Origin: Methylobacterium terrae
GTDB lineage: Bacteria; Pseudomonadota; Alphaproteobacteria; Rhizobiales; Beijerinckiaceae
DNA length: 64,000 nt
Assembly (NCBI RefSeq): GCF_003173755.1
Contig: NZ_CP029553.1
Span: forward strand, 1,512,501 to 1,576,500
Reading direction: 5' to 3'
A program made the position numbers and the translations under genes. Shown here piece by piece: positions 19,322-27,751 of the stretch. The notes under the pieces are model-generated. The model was not told the DNA's origin, did not search any database, and saw nothing but the letters and a program-made list of their open reading frames with translations. The first letter of the stretch is position 1; the number at the start of each line of letters is the position of its first letter.

Positions 19322-19354
19322 AGCCCGGCCGTTGCGCCGGGCTTTCGCGTTTTC
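19322..19354 (+). terminator. Terminator after carD
   Basis: Perfect 8-bp stem AGCCCGGC (19322-19329) / GCCGGGCT (19336-19343) with a 6-base loop, then TTCGCGTTTTC. The T-run is broken but close. Confidence 0.7.
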
Positions 19355-19485
19355 AGGCTCCGCGCTCCCGAGACGCCGTTCCATGAGGCCCCACCAAGGC
19401 TGCCGCCACCGGTTCGGCCAAGGTCCGAATCCCGGTCGTCGTGCCCGCGAGGGGATCGCACCGCCGAGGATTTTTTCGCGGTGCG

Positions 19486-19511
19486 GGAACCGCGAGGCCG
19501 GTCGCGCCGTT
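19486..19511 (+). promoter_or_regulatory. EcfG-type promoter of rpoH2
   Basis: GGAAC (19486-19490), 17-base spacer, CGTT (19508-19511). This is an exact match to the general stress sigma factor EcfG consensus (GGAAC-N16/17-CGTT). It lies about 90 bases before the rpoH2 start. Second heat-shock sigma factors are known to be under RpoE/EcfG control in related alphaproteobacteria. Confidence 0.7.
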
Positions 19512-19602
19512 GTCGCAGGCCTTGCGGTGTAACGGGCGCGCTCCATGTCGCGCACCGGCCTCATCGCGACACACAGCGCTCACCAAAGCGGCGGAGGCGG
19601 GG

Positions 19603-20481
19603 ATGGCGGAAATCGCAGGCATACGTCGGCAGTTCGTACGAGTTGCGATGGATGCCCCCTTCCTCGAGCGGGAAGAAGAGCGCGGCCTCGCGGTGCGCTG
19701 GAAGGATTCGCGCGACGAGCAGGCCCTGCACCGCCTGATCTCCGCCCATATGCGCCTCGTGATCGCCCTGGCCGGGCGGTTTCGCCATTACGGCCTGCCG
19801 ATGGCCGACCTCGTCCAGGAAGGCCATGTCGGCCTGATGGAGGCCGCCGCCCGCTTCGAGCCCGAGCGGGAGGTGCGCTTCTCGACCTACGCGACCTGGT
19901 GGATCCGGGCCTCGATCCAGGACTACATCCTGCGCAACTGGTCTATCGTCCGCGGCGGCACCTCGTCCGCCCAGAAGGCGCTGTTCTTCAATCTCCGGCG
20001 CCTGCGCGCCCGCCTGATGCAGTCGACCGACGAGCGCGTCGGCGACGAGATCCACCGCCGCATCGCCACCGCCATCGGCGTGTCCCGCGAGGATGTCGCC
20101 CTGATGGACGCCCGTCTCTCCGGTCCGGACATGTCCCTCAACGCCCCCGTGGGCGACGACGGCGAGGCCTCGGCCGAGCGGGTCGACTTCCTGGTCGATT
20201 CCTCGCCCCTGCCGGACGAGACCGTCTCGGAAGCCGTCGACGGCGAGCGCCGCCTGACCTGGCTGCGCCAGGCCCTCACCGTCCTGTCCGAGCGCGAGCT
20301 GCGCATCCTGCACGAACGGCGCCTCGCCGAGGATCAGGCTACCCTGGAGGCCCTGGGCCACCGCCTCGGCATCTCCAAGGAGCGCGTGCGCCAGATCGAG
20401 AACCGCGCCCTCGAGAAGCTCCGCCGCGCCCTTGCCGAGCGCTTCCCGCAATCGAATGCCGGCATGAACGCCTACGTCTGA
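19603..20481 (+). CDS. rpoH: RNA polymerase sigma-32-type factor (RpoH2 group)
   Basis: 292 residues from the ATG at 19603, which has GGAGG 10 bases upstream; an inner ATG at 19648 is also possible. It has region 2 (LISAHMRLVIALAGRFRHYGLPMADLVQEG, tryptophans TYATWWIRASIQDYI in 2.3/2.4), an RpoH-box-like region in the middle, and region 4 HTH (GHRLGISKERVRQIENRALEKL). The lack of a canonical N-terminus and the carD neighbourhood place it in the RpoH2 branch, which answers oxidative and general stress rather than heat alone. An EcfG-type promoter lies upstream. Confidence 0.92.
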   Translation: MAEIAGIRRQFVRVAMDAPFLEREEERGLAVRWKDSRDEQALHRLISAHMRLVIALAGRFRHYGLPMADLVQEGHVGLMEAAARFEPEREVRFSTYATWWIRASIQDYILRNWSIVRGGTSSAQKALFFNLRRLRARLMQSTDERVGDEIHRRIATAIGVSREDVALMDARLSGPDMSLNAPVGDDGEASAERVDFLVDSSPLPDETVSEAVDGERRLTWLRQALTVLSERELRILHERRLAEDQATLEALGHRLGISKERVRQIENRALEKLRRALAERFPQSNAGMNAYV

Positions 20482-20501
20482 GGCATCGTTCGACCGCCCC
20501 A

Positions 20502-20577
20502 CGGCTTCGATCGTCTCCACGTCGCCCTGAGCCTGCGCAACGCGAGCCCGGGACGGACGCGGAGATGATCGAAGCCG
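20502..20577. other. Large stem-loop after rpoH2
   Basis: A 17-base inverted repeat with one mismatch (20502-20518, CGGCTTCGATC..., against 20561-20577), 42-base loop, lies between rpoH2 and the convergent phosphopantetheinyl transferase gene. There is no T-run. It could act as a convergent terminator or protect the 3' end. Confidence 0.45.
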
Positions 20578-20628
20578 TTCGATCGACGGATCGACGAGCA
20601 GGACGTCCGTCCGGCCGATCGGGTCCGG

Positions 20629-21333
20629 TCAGTCCGCGACCACGACCTCCACCACCGCCCTCTCCTCCGCCGCCCAGGCGAAGCGTGCCCCGTCACCCAC
20701 GGTACGCGACGCGGCACGCAGCGACAGGCCCGCCCGCTTCAGCCGCCACCCCGATCCGTCCGGCATCAACCGGACCGAGTGCGGCTCTGCGACGAGTCCC
20801 TCCCCGGTCGCCTTCAGGCAGGCCTCCTTGACGGACCAGAATTCCAGCGCCCGGCGCGGCCGCGTGCCGGCGGGCAGGCCGCGATACTCCGCGAGTTCGG
20901 CCGGGTGCAGGAAGACCGGTGCCAGGCCGTCCCAATCGACCGGCCAGGCCGCTCCCTCGACGTCGACACCGATGCGGCCGGAGGTCGACACGCCGACCGC
21001 GACCCAGCCGGCGCCGTGGCTGAGATTGAGGTCGAGGCCCGGATGTCCGGGCAGGAACGGCCGGTCGCCGTCGTCCCGCGCGAGCACGATCCCGGCGGGA
21101 TCGCGGCCGAGGAAGGGCGCGAGCAGGTGACGCAGCAGCCCGTGCGCCGCCTCGCGCTCGCGCCGGTCCTGGACCTGCCGGAAGCGGGCGATGCGGGCGG
21201 CCTCGTCAGGCGGCAGCTGCAGGCGCCCGGCCGGCAGGCGGACCACCCGGGCCGCCGGCGCCGCCACCGCCAGCGCGCCGCCCTCGAACGCGAGGGCCGG
21301 GAGCTGCGCCGGATGCTCCGCCCACTGGTCCAT
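20629..21333 (-). CDS. 4'-phosphopantetheinyl transferase (Sfp-type)
   Basis: 234 residues from the ATG at 21333 (MDQWAEHPAQL); a longer frame to 21564 runs into the LysR gene and is not family-like. The Sfp signatures are present: NLSHGAGWVAVGVS, GVDVEGA (Mg2+ ligand region) and FWSVKEACLKATGEGL. Such enzymes move 4'-phosphopantetheine from CoA to carrier proteins of polyketide, peptide or fatty acid synthases. The length and the Sfp-like C-terminal half suggest a broad-range enzyme. No carrier-protein gene is nearby. Confidence 0.92.
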   Translation of the reverse strand: MDQWAEHPAQLPALAFEGGALAVAAPAARVVRLPAGRLQLPPDEAARIARFRQVQDRREREAAHGLLRHLLAPFLGRDPAGIVLARDDGDRPFLPGHPGLDLNLSHGAGWVAVGVSTSGRIGVDVEGAAWPVDWDGLAPVFLHPAELAEYRGLPAGTRPRRALEFWSVKEACLKATGEGLVAEPHSVRLMPDGSGWRLKRAGLSLRAASRTVGDGARFAWAAEERAVVEVVVAD

Positions 21334-21389
21334 CGTGCCCGCCCCGCCTGCCGCTCCAACCGAGCTAAACCACGGCCGGGTAGCCGGCG

Positions 21390-22352
21390 TCACGCCTCCT
21401 GCAGCTCGTACAGGGCGGCGAGCTCGGCCTCGTCCAGGGTGACGCCGCGATGCATCAGCTGCTCGGCGAGGTGGCGCGACGCGAAGGCGATGAAGCTGCG
21501 GGTCTTGGCCGGGAGCAGCCGCGAGGTCGTCACGATGAAGACCGGGCTCGGGCTGCCCCGCCACTCCGGCAGTACCCGTTCGAGGCGGCCCGCCTCCACG
21601 TCCGGCTCGACGTCGATCGCCTGCAGGAGGGCGATGCCGTGCCCCGCGACCGCGAAGCGCCGGGCCATGCCCTGGCTGTTGCTCGACATGGTGCTGCCGA
21701 CAGCGACCGACACCACCTCGTCGTCCCGCTCCAGCGGCCAGGCGCTCGACGCCGAAGGCTGGCCGACCAGCACCGCCCGGTGCCGCGCCAGGTCGGCCGG
21801 GGTCTCAGGTCGTCCGGCCCGGCCGAGGTAGTCGGGCGCCGCGAACAGGCCGTTCTCGAGCTCCGCCACCTTGCGGGTGATCATCGAGGTCTCCCGCGGC
21901 GCGCCGACGGCGAGCGCCAGATCGTAGCCGTCCTGGGCCAGGTCGACGAGGTGTGGCCAGAGGTCGAGATGTACCCGCACCTGGGCGTAGCGGGCCGAGA
22001 ACTCCGCCGTGACGACCGAGAGGTGGTCCACGACCCAAGGATCCGGAGGCGCCGCGACCTTGAGCAGGCCGCTCGGCCCCTTCGCCTGGGCGATCAGCTC
22101 GTCGAAGGTGCGTTGCGCCTCCTCCACCAGCCGGGTCGCCTGCTCGTAATAGGCTTCCCCGTGCGGGGTGAGCACCAGCTTGCGGGTCGTCCGGTCGAGC
22201 AGGCGCAGGCCGATCGACGTTTCGAACTGGGTGATGCGCCGGGAGAGGGACGAGATCGGGACGTCGAGCGCCACAGCGGCCTGGCTGAAGCTCTTCCGTT
22301 TCGCGACCTCGACGAAGAGCGCCATGTCGCGAAGGACTTGCGGGTGGGCCAA
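21390..22352 (-). CDS. LysR family transcriptional regulator
   Basis: About 320 residues. An N-terminal winged HTH (VAKRKSFSQAAVALDVPISSLSRRITQFE, then LRLLDRTTRK) is followed by a LysR substrate-binding domain. I choose the TTG at 22352 (LAHPQVLRDMALF), which has a perfect GGAGG 7 bases before it; the ATG at 22403 (17 residues longer) has none. Two direct TCTAGAT repeats lie 59-85 bases upstream and could be its own operator. No divergent partner gene is close, so the target is unknown. Confidence 0.85.
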   Translation of the reverse strand: MAHPQVLRDMALFVEVAKRKSFSQAAVALDVPISSLSRRITQFETSIGLRLLDRTTRKLVLTPHGEAYYEQATRLVEEAQRTFDELIAQAKGPSGLLKVAAPPDPWVVDHLSVVTAEFSARYAQVRVHLDLWPHLVDLAQDGYDLALAVGAPRETSMITRKVAELENGLFAAPDYLGRAGRPETPADLARHRAVLVGQPSASSAWPLERDDEVVSVAVGSTMSSNSQGMARRFAVAGHGIALLQAIDVEPDVEAGRLERVLPEWRGSPSPVFIVTTSRLLPAKTRSFIAFASRHLAEQLMHRGVTLDEAELAALYELQEA

Positions 22353-22410
22353 GCGGGAACCTCCGGGCGACGGACGGGATGCGCAGCGCCGCGCTTCCCG
22401 CATCAGATCC

Positions 22411-22437
22411 TCTAGATGATAAGGTGCAACTCTAGAT
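22411..22437. promoter_or_regulatory. Direct TCTAGAT repeats, candidate operator
   Basis: TCTAGAT at 22411-22417 and again at 22431-22437, 20 bases apart (about two helix turns), each holding the palindrome TCTAGA, in an otherwise GC-rich gap. They lie upstream of the LysR gene if its TTG start is right. The rest of the gap to argJ (22438-22710) holds a poly-T patch at 22485-22490 and no other clear signal. Confidence 0.45.
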
Positions 22438-22710
22438 AAGGGAACTCCGCGACGTCCCTGCGTCAGCGTCCGCGCGAAAAACAATTTTTTCGAGGGCCCG
22501 CAACGCGGCGGCCCCGGTGGGGGAGCGGGCGGCTTGAACAACCCTGGCCTGCACAACCGCTCATACAACCGCCCGCTCCATCCATCGACGCGGCCGTGCC
22601 GCGCCCATCGTCTCGCGCCCGCGACCGCCCCGGTTGACGCAGGACGCCTTCGCGGGGCAACACCGCGGCGCCGACGCGGACGACGCGGCGTCGGCGGACC
22701 GGAGCCCCGC

Positions 22711-23952
22711 ATGTCTCATCCCGTCTCGCCGCTCGCGCCCAAGCACCAGCCGGCGCTGCCGCCGATCGCCGGCGTGCGCCTCGCCACCGCGCAGGCCGGC
22801 ATCCGCTATCGCGGCCGCACCGACGTGCTCCTCGTCCTGCTCGATCCGGGCACCCGGGCGGCCGGGGTCTTCACCCGCTCGAAATGCCCCTCGGCCGCGG
22901 TCGACTGGTGCCGCGAGACCCTGCGCGGCGGGCGCGAGGCCCGGGCGCTCGTGGTCAATTCCGGCAACGCCAACGCCTTCACGGGCCTGAAAGGACGCGA
23001 CTCGGTGCGGCTGACCGCCGAGATCGCCGGCAAGGCGGCGGGCTGCGCGCCGGGCGAGGTCTTCATCGCCTCGACGGGCGTGATCGGCGAGCCGCTCGAC
23101 GCCACCAAGTTCGACGGCGTGCTCGCCGAGTGCGCCGGCCGCACCGGCGCGGCCGCCGAGCGCTGGACCGAGGCCGCCAGCGCCATCATGACCACCGACA
23201 CCTTCCCGAAGCTCGCCACCCGCCGGGTGCGGCTCGGCGAGGCCGAGGTGACGATCAACGGCATCGCCAAGGGCGCCGGCATGATCGCCCCCGACATGGC
23301 GACGATGCTCTCCTTCGTGTTCACCGACGCCGACCTGCCGACGGAGGTGCTGCAGGCGCTGCTCGCGAACGGCGTGGGCAAGAGCTTCAACTGCTGCACC
23401 GTCGACGGCGACACCTCGACCTCCGACACCCTGATGCTGTTTGCCACCGCCAAGGCCGGCAACGCCCCGGTGGCCTCCGCCGAGGATCCGGCGCTCGCCG
23501 GGTTCGCCGAGGCCCTCGACGACCTTCTGTGCGAACTCGCCCAGCTGGTCGCCCGCGACGGCGAGGGTGCGCGCAAGTTCGTCACCGTCGAGGTCGGCGG
23601 TGCGGCCGACGACGCCTCGGCCCACCGGATCGCGATGTCGATCGCCAACTCGCCGCTGGTGAAGACCGCGGTGGCGGGCGAGGACGCCAATTGGGGTCGC
23701 GTCGTGATGGCGGTCGGCAAGGCCGGCGAGCCCGCCGACCGCGACCGGCTGGCGATCTGGTTCGGCGACGTGCGCGTCGCGGTCGAGGGCGCCCGCGACG
23801 CCGGCTACGACGAGGAGGCGGCCTCGGCGGCGATGCGCGGCGACGCGGTGACGATCCGGGTCGATCTCGGCCTCGGCGCCGGCACCGCGCGGGTGTGGAC
23901 CTGCGACCTCACCAAGGCCTACGTCGAGATCAACGGGGATTACCGCTCGTGA
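22711..23952 (+). CDS. argJ: Bifunctional ornithine acetyltransferase/N-acetylglutamate synthase
   Basis: 413 residues from the ATG at 22711 ([11 protein letters not shown]), usual for ArgJ; the longer frame from 22534 is rejected. ArgJ cleaves itself between Ala197 and Thr198 in [10 protein letters not shown], and Thr198 becomes the nucleophile that moves acetyl from N-acetylornithine to glutamate in arginine synthesis. The STGVIGEPL oxyanion-hole region and the C-terminal [10 protein letters not shown] are intact. It heads a unit with the SIMPL and MutT genes. Confidence 0.96.
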   Translation: MSHPVSPLAPKHQPALPPIAGVRLATAQAGIRYRGRTDVLLVLLDPGTRAAGVFTRSKCPSAAVDWCRETLRGGREARALVVNSGNANAFTGLKGRDSVRLTAEIAGKAAGCAPGEVFIASTGVIGEPLDATKFDGVLAECAGRTGAAAERWTEAASAIMTTDTFPKLATRRVRLGEAEVTINGIAKGAGMIAPDMATMLSFVFTDADLPTEVLQALLANGVGKSFNCCTVDGDTSTSDTLMLFATAKAGNAPVASAEDPALAGFAEALDDLLCELAQLVARDGEGARKFVTVEVGGAADDASAHRIAMSIANSPLVKTAVAGEDANWGRVVMAVGKAGEPADRDRLAIWFGDVRVAVEGARDAGYDEEAASAAMRGDAVTIRVDLGLGAGTARVWTCDLTKAYVEINGDYRS

Positions 23953-24674
23953 GGGCGGTCGCGGCAGGCCTTCTCGGGCTGCTCCTGGCGGGGCCCGCGC
24001 TTCTCCCGGCGGGGCCGGCCTCGGCGGAGGAAGCGCCCGGGCGGATCTCCGTCGTCGGGCGGGCGAGCCGCGAGGTCGCGCCCGACTTCGCCACCGTCGA
24101 GGTCGCGGTCGAGAGCCGCGGGGCGACGCCCGCCGCGGCCCTCGACCAGAACTCGACGGCCGCCCGCAAGGTCGCGGATCTCGCCGGAGAGTTCGGCATC
24201 CAGGGGCCGGACCTCGCCACGGCCGCCGTCTCCCTGCGCCCGGCGAGCAAGACCGTGCGCGAGCCCGGCGGCCAGATGAGGGACGTGCCCGACGGCTACC
24301 AGGCCACCAACGCGGTGAGCGTGCGGGTGCGCGACCTCAAGCGTCTCGGCGCCCTGATGCGGCGCCTCCTCGACGGCGGCGCCGACCGGATCGGCGGCGT
24401 CGCTTTCGGCCTCGCGGATCCCGGCCAGACCGAGAACGCGGTGCGGGCGGATGCGGTACGGGACGCGCGGCGTCAGGCCGAGACCCTGGCGGAGGCCGCC
24501 GGCACCCGCCTCGGCCGCCTCGAGAGCCTGGTCTCGCCGCCGCGGGAGGGGGCGCCGGCGCCGATGCACGCCCGCGCCTTCGCGGCCAAGGCCGGCGGCG
24601 TCGCCGTCCCGGTCGAGCCCGGCACCCTGACGGTCGAGGCCGCGGTCGAGGCCACCTACCTGGTTGCGCCCTGA
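23949..24674 (+). CDS. SIMPL (DUF541) domain exported protein
   Basis: 241 residues from a GTG at 23949 that overlaps the argJ stop (GTGA), so translation is probably coupled. There is a signal peptide ([22 protein letters not shown], cleaved near PASA), then a SIMPL/DUF541 domain: [38 protein letters not shown], and the C-terminal VEATYLVAP. The E. coli relative YggE lowers oxidative stress. Periplasmic location is inferred; the molecular activity is unknown. Confidence 0.9.
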   Translation: MRAVAAGLLGLLLAGPALLPAGPASAEEAPGRISVVGRASREVAPDFATVEVAVESRGATPAAALDQNSTAARKVADLAGEFGIQGPDLATAAVSLRPASKTVREPGGQMRDVPDGYQATNAVSVRVRDLKRLGALMRRLLDGGADRIGGVAFGLADPGQTENAVRADAVRDARRQAETLAEAAGTRLGRLESLVSPPREGAPAPMHARAFAAKAGGVAVPVEPGTLTVEAAVEATYLVAP

Positions 24675-24711
24675 CGGGCGCGACCACCCTCCCCCAAGCG
24701 AGCCGACCCGC

Positions 24712-25128
24712 ATGGCCGATCCCGTCAAGCTCCTCCTCGTGGTGGCGGTCGCCCTCGTCGATCCGGACGGGCGCGTGCTGCTGGCGCAGCGCCCGCCCGG
24801 CAAGCAGCTCGAAGGGCTCTGGGAGTTCCCGGGCGGCAAGATCGAGCCCGGCGAGCGGCCGGAGGAGACGCTGATCCGCGAACTGGCTGAAGAGCTCGGC
24901 ATCGCCGTGAAGGCGGAGTGCCTCGCGCCCCTCACCTTCGCGAGCCATCCTTACGAGACCTTCCACCTCCTGATGCCGCTCTACGTCTGCCGGCGCTGGG
25001 AGGGCTTCGTGCAGTCGCGGGAGGGCCAGGCGCTCAAGTGGGTGCGCCCGCGCGACCTCGCGGGCTACCCGATGCCCCCGGCCGACCTGCCGCTTCTGCC
25101 GGCGATCGTCGACCTGCTGGGACCGTGA
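24712..25128 (+). CDS. mutT: MutT-type Nudix hydrolase (8-oxo-dGTP diphosphatase)
   Basis: 138 residues from the ATG at 24712. The complete Nudix box lies at residues 42-64 (GKIEPGERPEETLIRELAEE core), preceded by LLAQRPPGKQLEGLWEFPG, a strong MutT signature. MutT removes oxidised dGTP from the nucleotide pool. The argJ-mutT neighbourhood is conserved in alphaproteobacteria. It is followed by a convergent DUF427 gene only 3 bases from its stop. Confidence 0.92.
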   Translation: MADPVKLLLVVAVALVDPDGRVLLAQRPPGKQLEGLWEFPGGKIEPGERPEETLIRELAEELGIAVKAECLAPLTFASHPYETFHLLMPLYVCRRWEGFVQSREGQALKWVRPRDLAGYPMPPADLPLLPAIVDLLGP

Positions 25129-25131
25129 CGC

Positions 25132-25485
25132 TCAGTCCGTGAACTCCTCGATCGCGTCGACCTTGCTCGGGTAGAATGCCAGATAGCCGGCGATCGCCGC
25201 GACCTTCGGGAACGGCGCCTCGTAGCTCCAGACCGCGTTCGCCCGCTCGACCCCGCCGGCGGTCAGCGAGTAGTAGCTCGCGTCGCCCTTGTGCGGGCAA
25301 TGCGTGCGGTGCTCCGTGCGCTCCAGGAGGTCCATCTCGGCATCCTCCCGCGGGATGTACTGCACCGGCGCCATCGCGCCCTCGCGCGGGGTCAGCGCCC
25401 GGGTGGTCTCGGCGACGATCGTGCCGCCGAGCATCACGCGGATGCGGTGCGGGTTCGGCGTGATCGTGATGGAGGTGTCCGTCAT
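25132..25485 (-). CDS. DUF427 domain-containing protein
   Basis: 117 residues, full length for DUF427: RIRVMLGGTIVAETTRAL, YIPREDAEMDLLERTEH, CPHKGDASYYSL, and AFYPSKVDAIEEF near the C-terminus. This beta-barrel-like family is of unknown function. It overlaps the stop of the upstream methyltransferase gene (ATGA, 25482-25485), so the two are translationally coupled. Confidence 0.9.
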   Translation of the reverse strand: MTDTSITITPNPHRIRVMLGGTIVAETTRALTPREGAMAPVQYIPREDAEMDLLERTEHRTHCPHKGDASYYSLTAGGVERANAVWSYEAPFPKVAAIAGYLAFYPSKVDAIEEFTD

Positions 25486-26363
25486 GACGGCTCCTTGCGT
25501 TCGACGGTGCCGAGGGCGTCGGCCAGCCGCGCCTGGGCAGTCCCCGGCCGCAGCGGCTTCTGCTGGCTCTCGTGCGGCACCCAGCCCGAGAGCCAGATCA
25601 TCTCGAAGGTCGCGCGCAGGCGCCCGTCCGGGTCGGCGAAGCGCTCGGCGTAGAGGCCGGCGGCCCGCATCAGGGTCTCGCGGCGTAGACGTCCGCGCCG
25701 CTCCCGCAACGCGTTGGTGAGCCCCATGGCGCGCAGGTCGCGCATCAGCCCGAAGGGATCGCCGTAGCGCACCGTCACGGTCTCGACGTCTGTCACCGGC
25801 AGGGCGAAGCCGGCGCGCTGGAGCAGGCCGCCGATGTCGCGCACCTCCGCGAACGGCGCGACCCGGGGACTGGCCCCGCCCTCGACCTCGCTCTCGGCCT
25901 GGGTGAGGACCTGACGCAGCTCCGTCAGGGTGCGCCCGCCGAGCAGGCAGCCGACGAACAGCCCGTCGGGCTTCAGCGACCGGCGCACCTGCACCAGGGC
26001 GCCCGGCAGGTCGTTGGCGTGCTGGAGCGCCATCAGCGACACCGCGAGGTCGAAACGCCGCTCGCCGAACGGCAGCGCCTCCGGATCGCCGACCGCGACC
26101 GCGACGCCGGGGCTTGCCGGCTCCGGAACCGGGGCGAGGCGCGCCACGCGGGCGGCGCGGCCGCTCGTCGCCAGCCAGGACGCGGCCGCCGGCACCGGGG
26201 TGCCGAGATCGAGGGCGTCCGGAAACTCCCGCAGCACCGCGCCGAGGCGGTCCGACAGGTCCTCGACCGCCCGCGCGACCAGGAAATCGGCGAAGCCGGC
26301 GCGGCGGGCCCGGGCGAGGCGCCGGCGGATCAGGGGGGTGTCGAACAGGAGCGGCGAGGACAT
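25482..26363 (-). CDS. SAM-dependent methyltransferase (NDUFAF5/BioC-like)
   Basis: 293 residues. It resembles the BioC/NDUFAF5 group of class I methyltransferases: FDTPLIRRRLARAR at the start, a divergent motif I (ALDLGTPVPA instead of DLGxGxG), then VSLMALQHANDLPGALVQVRRSLKPDGLFVG. Mitochondrial NDUFAF5 hydroxylates an arginine of complex I and its alphaproteobacterial relatives are common; the role here is inferred only. Overlaps DUF427 by 4 bases. Confidence 0.82.
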   Translation of the reverse strand: MSSPLLFDTPLIRRRLARARRAGFADFLVARAVEDLSDRLGAVLREFPDALDLGTPVPAAASWLATSGRAARVARLAPVPEPASPGVAVAVGDPEALPFGERRFDLAVSLMALQHANDLPGALVQVRRSLKPDGLFVGCLLGGRTLTELRQVLTQAESEVEGGASPRVAPFAEVRDIGGLLQRAGFALPVTDVETVTVRYGDPFGLMRDLRAMGLTNALRERRGRLRRETLMRAAGLYAERFADPDGRLRATFEMIWLSGWVPHESQQKPLRPGTAQARLADALGTVERKEPS

Positions 26364-26459
26364 CGCCCGCTAGATGGCGCGGCCGCCGCCCGCGCGCCAG
26401 AGGCTCCGCGACGATCGCACCTTGCCGAATCGTTCAGCGAATCGGGGTAAGGATGGCCC

Positions 26460-27347
26460 GTGACCCGCTTCCTTCTCCTCCTCCCCGTCCTGGCCCTCGT
26501 CGGCCCGGTTCCGCCCGGCCCGGCCCTCGCCGCCCCGGCGGCGCCCGCGCCCGCGGCCGAGAGCAAGGAGGAGACGGTCGAGCAGGCCCTGTGCCGGCTG
26601 ATCGAGGGGGCGGCGCAATCCAAGGGGCTGCCGGTCGCCTTCCTGACCCGTCTGATCTGGCGCGAGAGCAGCTTCCGGCCCGGCGTGGTCAGCCGCGCGG
26701 GCGCGCAAGGGGTGGCGCAGTTCATGCCCGGCACGGCGCAGGAGCGCGGCCTCGCCGATCCGTTCGATCCCGAGCAAGCGATTCCGGCGGCGGCGCGCTT
26801 CCTCATCGACCTGCGCGGGCGCTTCGGCAATCTCGGCCTGGCGGCGGCGGCCTACAACGGCGGGCCGGGCCGGGTCTCCGCCTGGCTCGCCGGCACCGGC
26901 GGACTCCCGGCCGAGACCCGCGCCTACGTGGCGGCGATCACCGGGCGCAACGCCGAGGACTGGGCCGCCGCCGCCAGGGCGGAGCCGAGAAGCGACCTCT
27001 CCGAGCCGGAGGGGACGCGCTGCCTGCAGGTCACGGCGTCGCTGCGCATCCGCGGGCGCACCGAGACCTTCTTCGCCGAGACCGCCGCGGCCCTGGCACC
27101 CTGGGGCGTGCAGCTCGCCGGCAACTTCTCGAAGTCGATCGCGCTGGCGAGCTTCGGCCGCGCCCGCGACCGCTACGCCGCGATCCTCGGCGACGTGCGC
27201 CCGATGATCATCGGCACGCGGCTGCGCCATCGCGGCACCCGAGCCTTCTACCGCATCCGCGTGCCCTCGGAGACCCGCGCCAGCGCCGAGGCCCTGTGCA
27301 CCCGCATCCGCGGCGTCGGCGGCGCCTGCATCGTGCTGAAAACCTGA
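26460..27347 (+). CDS. Lytic transglycosylase (SLT domain) with C-terminal SPOR-like region
   Basis: 295 residues from a GTG at 26460. A signal peptide (VTRFLLLLPVLALVG) is followed by an SLT domain with catalytic Glu69 in IWRESSFRP, then GAQGVAQFMPGTA and AAAYNGGPGRVSAWL. The last 80 residues (WGVQLAGNFSKSIALASFGRA ... YRIRVPSETRASAEALCTRI) look like a SPOR peptidoglycan-binding domain. It cleaves murein glycan strands in the periplasm. Confidence 0.88.
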   Translation: MTRFLLLLPVLALVGPVPPGPALAAPAAPAPAAESKEETVEQALCRLIEGAAQSKGLPVAFLTRLIWRESSFRPGVVSRAGAQGVAQFMPGTAQERGLADPFDPEQAIPAAARFLIDLRGRFGNLGLAAAAYNGGPGRVSAWLAGTGGLPAETRAYVAAITGRNAEDWAAAARAEPRSDLSEPEGTRCLQVTASLRIRGRTETFFAETAAALAPWGVQLAGNFSKSIALASFGRARDRYAAILGDVRPMIIGTRLRHRGTRAFYRIRVPSETRASAEALCTRIRGVGGACIVLKT

Positions 27348-27359
27348 GGTTGGGCAGCG

Positions 27360-27375
27360 TCACCCAAATGGGTGA
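27360..27375. promoter_or_regulatory. Perfect palindrome TCACCC-AAAT-GGGTGA
   Basis: A 16-base operator-like palindrome (TCACCC at 27360-27365, GGGTGA at 27370-27375), 12 bases after the transglycosylase stop and about 90 bases before the small gene at 27463. The symmetric, AT-centred form suits a dimeric regulator better than a terminator (no T-run). Confidence 0.45.
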
Positions 27376-27462
27376 TGACAGGGGGCGACAGGCTTTGGAT
27401 CGTTCACGAAGCGACATGGACGGAGCCATGGCGCGCAGTGGGCGAGCAGGGAGGGAGCCCCC

Positions 27463-27693
27463 ATGACATTCGGCGACGGCGTACCCCGGTGGGCGCGCAG
27501 GCGGGTCGAGCGGCACTTGGCGCGTCACGGTGACGGCAAGGTGGTTCGCTGGATGACGTTCGAGACCGGGAACCGGCGCGTCAAGGCCGACGGGACGCCC
27601 GCCGAGATCGGCGGGAACGTCGTGCCCTTCGCCCGCAGGGCGCCCGCCACCGCGCCCGCCGACGCCCCTGCCCTCGACGCGACGGGCTCGTGA
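27463..27693 (+). CDS. Small basic hypothetical protein
   Basis: 76 residues with a very strong ribosome site (GGGAGGGAG) before the ATG. It is Arg-rich in the first half (PRWARRRVERHLARHGDGK), with no signal peptide and an Ala/Pro tail. No family recognised. A palindrome at 27360 lies upstream. It converges on the phosphofructokinase gene. Confidence 0.6.
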   Translation: MTFGDGVPRWARRRVERHLARHGDGKVVRWMTFETGNRRVKADGTPAEIGGNVVPFARRAPATAPADAPALDATGS

Positions 27694-27718
27694 TCCTTAC
27701 CTTGAGTGAGGATGCGGA

Positions 27719-27742
27719 CCCGGTGCTCCTGCGGGCACCGGG
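27719..27742. terminator. Hairpin between convergent genes
   Basis: 8-bp stem CCCGGTGC (27719-27726) / GCACCGGG (27735-27742), 8-base loop, between the small gene at 27463 and the phosphofructokinase gene. No T-run on either strand, so terminator function is tentative. Confidence 0.4.
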
Positions 27743-27751
27743 CCCGTCCGG

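Noticed and set aside
22403..22712. Longer LysR reading from an ATG at 22403 or from 22712
   Set aside because: No ribosome site at 22403 and it would overlap the TCTAGAT sites; 22712 gives 120 extra residues of low-complexity sequence.
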